Positions 61,470 to 64,000 of a DNA stretch of 64,000 nucleotides are shown here, piece by piece. The position numbers and the translations under genes were made by a program. This stretch comes from Rhizophagus prolifer (Eukaryota; Glomeromycota; Glomeromycetes; Glomerales; Glomeraceae): the NCBI GenBank assembly GCA_019425655.1, contig NQWY01033760.1, positions 124,001 through 188,000 of the forward strand. The letters run 5' to 3'. Under the pieces are notes generated by a model that worked only from the letters and a program-made list of their open reading frames with translations, was not told the DNA's origin and ran no database searches. Position 1 is the first letter of the stretch, and the number at the start of each line of letters is the position of its first letter.

Positions 61470-61823
61470 ATGATTACTGATATTATTGCAAAATTGCCAA
61501 TGAGGCAAAAAGAACTTACATTAAATTTTTATAAAAAATTGGGTTTTACAGTTTTCGGAAATGAGTTTGATAATTACTTAATGTTGCAAAGAGATAATTT
61601 GCAATTGCATTTTTTTGAATTTAAAAATCTTGTTCCAGACGAAAATTATGGACAGATTTATATCCGTACAATCTCCATTGAAAATCTGTATAACACATTC
61701 ATCGAAAATAAAGTTCCAATACATCCCAATGGACATTTAACAGAAAAAGTTTGGGGACAAAAAGAATTTTCCATTCTTGACCCAGATAGTAATCTAATAA
61801 CTTTTGGAGAAACATTGAATTAA
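61470..61823 (+). CDS. VOC-superfamily protein (bleomycin-binding-like)
   Basis: 117 residues with the two beta-alpha-beta-beta-beta modules of the VOC fold. KLPMRQKELTLNFYKKLGFTV opens module one. LQLHFFEFKNL, VWGQKEFSILDPDSNLITFGE and the final Glu match bleomycin-resistance-type binders. It may bind a small hydrophobic or glycopeptide-like compound; enzymatic activity is not indicated. Accessory position suggests a transferred resistance-like gene. Confidence 0.75.
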   Translation: MITDIIAKLPMRQKELTLNFYKKLGFTVFGNEFDNYLMLQRDNLQLHFFEFKNLVPDENYGQIYIRTISIENLYNTFIENKVPIHPNGHLTEKVWGQKEFSILDPDSNLITFGETLN

Positions 61824-61843
61824 AAAGGTTTACAATATTAATT

Positions 61844-62365
61844 ATGCGAATAGCTTTTACAGGTTCACATAGAGTTGGAAAAACAACTTTGGCAGAAGAA
61901 ATTGCTGAAAGTTTACCTGATTACGAATTTATAAATGAGCCTTATTTACAACTTGAGGAAGATGGATATTTGTTTTCAGAAATACCGACGTTGGAAGATT
62001 ATATTGAACAATTCAATTTTTCGGTAGAACAACTACAAAATAGTGTTGACAATGTAATTTTTGACCGTTGTCCATTAGACCTATTGGCATATATTTATGC
62101 AATAAGCAAAAGGAAAAATATATCAACTCTCTACGAAGAAATGATTACTGCAATTGCTGAAATTGACCTCTTGATTTTTGTTCCTATAGAAAAAGTCGAT
62201 TTAATATCGTGTCAGGAATCTGATTTGCCGAATCTAAGACAGGAAGTAAATGATATTTTAGAAGACTGGATTGGAGATTTTGGCAATGAAATTCTGGAAG
62301 TAAGCGGAACTTTAGAGAACAGAAAAAAGCAAGTATTGGATAAGATGCTTGATATGGAAAAATAA
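61844..62365 (+). CDS. Small P-loop NTPase/kinase (AAA_28-like)
   Basis: 173 residues. Walker A is RIAFTGSHRVGKTTLAEEI at residues 2-20. DNVIFDRCPLDLLAYIYA near 69-86 supplies the DRxP-type Asp/Arg seen in nucleotide and small-molecule kinases, and IDLLIFVPIE follows near 107. It is of the nucleoside/nicotinamide-ribose-kinase-like group; the substrate is unknown. It starts 20 bases after the VOC gene stop. Confidence 0.7.
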   Translation: MRIAFTGSHRVGKTTLAEEIAESLPDYEFINEPYLQLEEDGYLFSEIPTLEDYIEQFNFSVEQLQNSVDNVIFDRCPLDLLAYIYAISKRKNISTLYEEMITAIAEIDLLIFVPIEKVDLISCQESDLPNLRQEVNDILEDWIGDFGNEILEVSGTLENRKKQVLDKMLDMEK

Positions 62366-62448
62366 AAGCTAACCAGCGAGATGCTATTAATCTCATATTT
62401 CAACTATATCTATTGTCAAATTATATTTCAAATTATTACCAACTATTG

Positions 62449-62608
62449 AGTATACAAAATTTATACACTCAAATCAAAAGACTGTACAAATTTTGTACAC
62501 TCAAATTAAAAACCTGTATAAATTTTATACAGTCAAATTACAAACCTGTGTAAAATAGATACAGGTTAATCTAAAACCTGCGTAAAAAAGATGCAGGTTA
62601 CGAATCTC
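62449..62608. repeat. Five 32-bp iteron-like repeats, each a dyad
   Basis: Units recur every 32 bases from about 62449, 62481, 62513, 62545 and 62577. Each holds a short dyad: TGTACAAA-t-TTTGTACA (62483-62499), CTGTATAAA-t-TTTATACAG (62514-62532), CCTGT/ACAGG (62545-62565) and CCTGC-gt/GCAGG (62577-62597). Spacers are A-rich. Inner bases change while symmetry is kept, which suggests binding by a dimeric protein, perhaps the product at 63005 or 63244. Confidence 0.8.
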
Positions 62609-63004
62609 TCCTTTTCATTCTTTTTTATTTCTAAAGCAGAAAATTGAAAAAAATGCTAATAATCAATATTTTAAGTATTTATTTCAGAGCTCTGAAAAAT
62701 CTGAGTTTTAGTACAGCAAGATGTGTCTTTGTATATACAAACTTTTCAAGTTTTACATCCAAAGACTCTCTTGCCTTTTTTGCAAAAAGGGGAAAAAACT
62801 GCGGAGCTTGTTTTTTGTTTTCCTTGAAATCAGGTTTAAGATTCCAAACTCATCCAATTTATTCTTTTTTAATCTCCAAAGATTCCAGAATCATACAGAC
62901 TCTTCTTATTTAGCCTAGCCACGATTAACACTATTGTTTTCAAGATTTTGATGCTCCAACTTTGCAGAAGAAATTTTAATCAAAAAAACAGTAATGAAAT
63001 AACT
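62609..63004. other. Noncoding leader between the iterons and the excisionase gene
   Basis: About 400 bases. An 89-codon frame at 62644 on the plus strand has a Phe/Ser/Leu-rich product with no known motif, and another frame overlaps it, so neither is accepted. No strong dyad was seen. Confidence 0.4.
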
Positions 63005-63247
63005 ATGTTTGTAAACCTCATCACAAAAGAAGACCTTAAAGAATTTAAAACTGAATTACTAGAAGACATTAAAAATCTATTTAATATCAAGGTTTCCGAA
63101 CAGAAATTATGGTTACGTTCATCAGAGGTTAAAGAGCTTTTAAAAATCTCTTCCGGAACATTGCAAAACCTTCGTATTAATGGAACTCTGTCTTATACTC
63201 GTGTCGGAGGAACTTTATACTACAATTACAAAGACATCCAAAAATGA
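63005..63247 (+). CDS. Excisionase-like HTH protein
   Basis: 80 residues from ATG 63005; ATG 62951 would add 18. An N-terminal helix (LITKEDLKEFKTELLEDIKNL) is followed by a winged HTH of the MerR/excisionase type: LWLRSSEVKELLKISSGTLQNLRINGTLSYTRVGGTLYYNYKDIQK. Such proteins bend DNA during excision or control element genes. The iteron array lies about 400 bases upstream and may be its target. Its stop overlaps the next ATG (ATGA). Confidence 0.8.
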   Translation: MFVNLITKEDLKEFKTELLEDIKNLFNIKVSEQKLWLRSSEVKELLKISSGTLQNLRINGTLSYTRVGGTLYYNYKDIQK

Positions 63248-63564
63248 ATTACATAAAACATCTCACAGGTTTCTATGAAAAGGTGGCTCAGGACAAAACG
63301 CTTAATCCTTCACACATCAGCCTTTATTTAGCCTTATTCCAGTTCTGGAATTTCAGCCGTTTCCGAAATCCGGTCAGTATTTCCCGCGATGAAGTGATGC
63401 GTATTAGTAAAATCCGTTCAAAAGCCACCTACCATAAATGCCTGAAGAATCTTCATTCTTTGGGCTATATTGATTATCAGCCATCCTATAATCCGTTTGT
63501 AGGAAGTCAGGTGGCGATGATGGATTTTGCAGGGGAATTAAAGCCTACTTCAAAAAGGCAGTAA
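63244..63564 (+). CDS. Small conserved element protein (regulator/replication type)
   Basis: 106 residues. LNPSHISLYLALFQFWNFSRFRNPVSISRDEVMRISKIRSKATYHKCLKNLHSLGYIDYQPSYNP forms a winged-helix-like fold like replication-initiator N-terminal domains. The same gene pair with an excisionase occurs in Bacteroidota integrative elements. Coupled to the upstream gene by a 4-base overlap. Whether it acts in replication or transcription control is unknown. Confidence 0.7.
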   Translation: MNYIKHLTGFYEKVAQDKTLNPSHISLYLALFQFWNFSRFRNPVSISRDEVMRISKIRSKATYHKCLKNLHSLGYIDYQPSYNPFVGSQVAMMDFAGELKPTSKRQ

Positions 63565-63712
63565 CAGCAATTAGAAAATGCTACTAAAAGCCTATAATTA
63601 TAATAAGTGGATTATATGATTCGATAAACCACCATTTAAAAAGTATTACTTACAAAAGTGCTTATGTAATTACTCGTTTTACTATCTTTAAGACTTAAAA
63701 CTAAATTAGCCA

Positions 63713-64000
63713 ATGTCTTTCAACGAAGATTCACGAGTTAAAATACCAGCCATCTTGCATTTGTTGCGGTTAGGTTATCAATATATTTCTTTAAAAAACC
63801 AAAACAGAATAGAGGAAAATAATATTTTCCCCTCTATTTTTTTGTCTAAAATTGCAGAGATAAATAGTATTTCTGAAACAGAAGCACAAAAAGTTCTGGA
63901 TGAAATTAATTTGGAATTGGATTTTGAGGATCTTGGGAAAAAATTCTATGAACGTTTAACATCAACTTCGGGTATTAAATTAATTGATTTTGAAAATTTT
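63713..64000 (+). CDS. hsdR: Type I restriction subunit HsdR, N-terminal end (partial)
   Basis: 96 codons run from the ATG at 63713 to the window edge without a stop. The start MSFNEDSRVKIPAILHLLRLGY, then NNIFPSIFLSKIAEIN, is the conserved N-terminus of type I restriction R subunits, which cut and translocate DNA with HsdM and HsdS. Those partners should lie to the right, outside the window. It is 148 bases after the small element gene, so the restriction system rides on the element. Confidence 0.85.
   Translation, partial: MSFNEDSRVKIPAILHLLRLGYQYISLKNQNRIEENNIFPSIFLSKIAEINSISETEAQKVLDEINLELDFEDLGKKFYERLTSTSGIKLIDFENF

Larger units (their letters stand above)
62449..64000. mobile_element. 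Left part of a second accessory element
   Basis: An iteron-like array, an excisionase-type gene, a small DNA-binding/replication-type gene and an hsdR start are typical of the front end of Bacteroidota integrative elements carrying restriction genes. No integrase or att site is seen in the window. The element continues to the right, so its type is open. Confidence 0.4.

Noticed and set aside
62449-62608. Possible CRISPR array
   Set aside because: Repeats are spaced at 32 bases with no unique spacers of constant size between identical repeats. Units diverge and are dyads, and no cas gene is near.
62644-62913. 89-codon frame before the excisionase gene
   Set aside because: Phe/Ser/Leu-rich product with no motif and an overlapping rival frame; the region looks like a noncoding leader.

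Overview
The window looks like a chromosome segment of a Bacteroidota bacterium of the class Flavobacteriia, most like Chryseobacterium and relatives. This rests on the low G+C composition, the SusC/SusD pair, TAnnTTTG-type -7 promoter boxes, the lack of Shine-Dalgarno sequences, an IntDOT-like tyrosine recombinase and the gene families present. It runs from stable core genes on the left into a large accessory region on the right.

Region 1 (1-7424) is a hexuronate catabolic operon, read rightward. It holds the end of uxaC, a KdgF-like cupin, kdgK, eda, an ExuT-like transporter, uxaB and uxaA, closed by a terminator. Together these would import galacturonate/glucuronate and take them through tagaturonate, altronate and KDG to pyruvate and glyceraldehyde-3-phosphate.

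Region 2 (7425-19533) is DNA repair. It begins with an HU/DUF4469 protein. Next come ligD, split over two frames at a run of ten T, and ku, giving bacterial NHEJ. Two general-stress genes follow, then the four-gene ligase-associated set: exonuclease, LigB-type ligase, DEXH helicase and PdeM. Several long inverted repeats lie in the gaps.

Region 3 (19530-24831) is ordinary chromosome: a SemiSWEET, a catalase-like heme protein, a cold-shock protein that has lost its N-terminus, a GT14 glycosyltransferase, an acyl-CoA dehydrogenase, crcB and tRNA-Ser(UGA).

Region 4 (24832 to about 51140) is a defence island entered at tRNA-Ser. After the integrase come a DUF4062-NACHT giant protein and a Septu-like ATPase plus HNH pair, followed by a decayed integrase fragment showing that the island is composite. 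Then, all leftward, there is a PIN-like / DUF6361 / PLD-nuclease / SNF2-helicase operon (helicase split over two frames), a Hachiman system (HamA split), and a four-gene operon. That operon has an XRE regulator, a PD-(D/E)xK-like nuclease and two different GHKL ATPases, each ending in a nuclease-like domain. I do not recognise it as a named system, and it is the best candidate here for something undescribed.

Region 5 (51140-62365) starts with a strongly structured noncoding stretch. A TlpA-like thioredoxin, SusC, SusD, a small secreted DUF6520 protein and a MauE/DoxX membrane protein follow, then an AraC/TPR regulator, a Crp/Fnr regulator, a VOC protein and a small P-loop NTPase.

Region 6 (62366-64000) opens what looks like another mobile element: five 32-bp iteron-like repeats, an excisionase-like gene, a small regulator/replication-type gene, and the first 96 codons of a type I restriction subunit, hsdR.

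Several genes (ligD, csp, the SNF2 helicase, hamA, and probably the Septu ATPase start) are broken by one frame change each. That is either real decay or residual indel error in the assembly, and both readings should be kept open.
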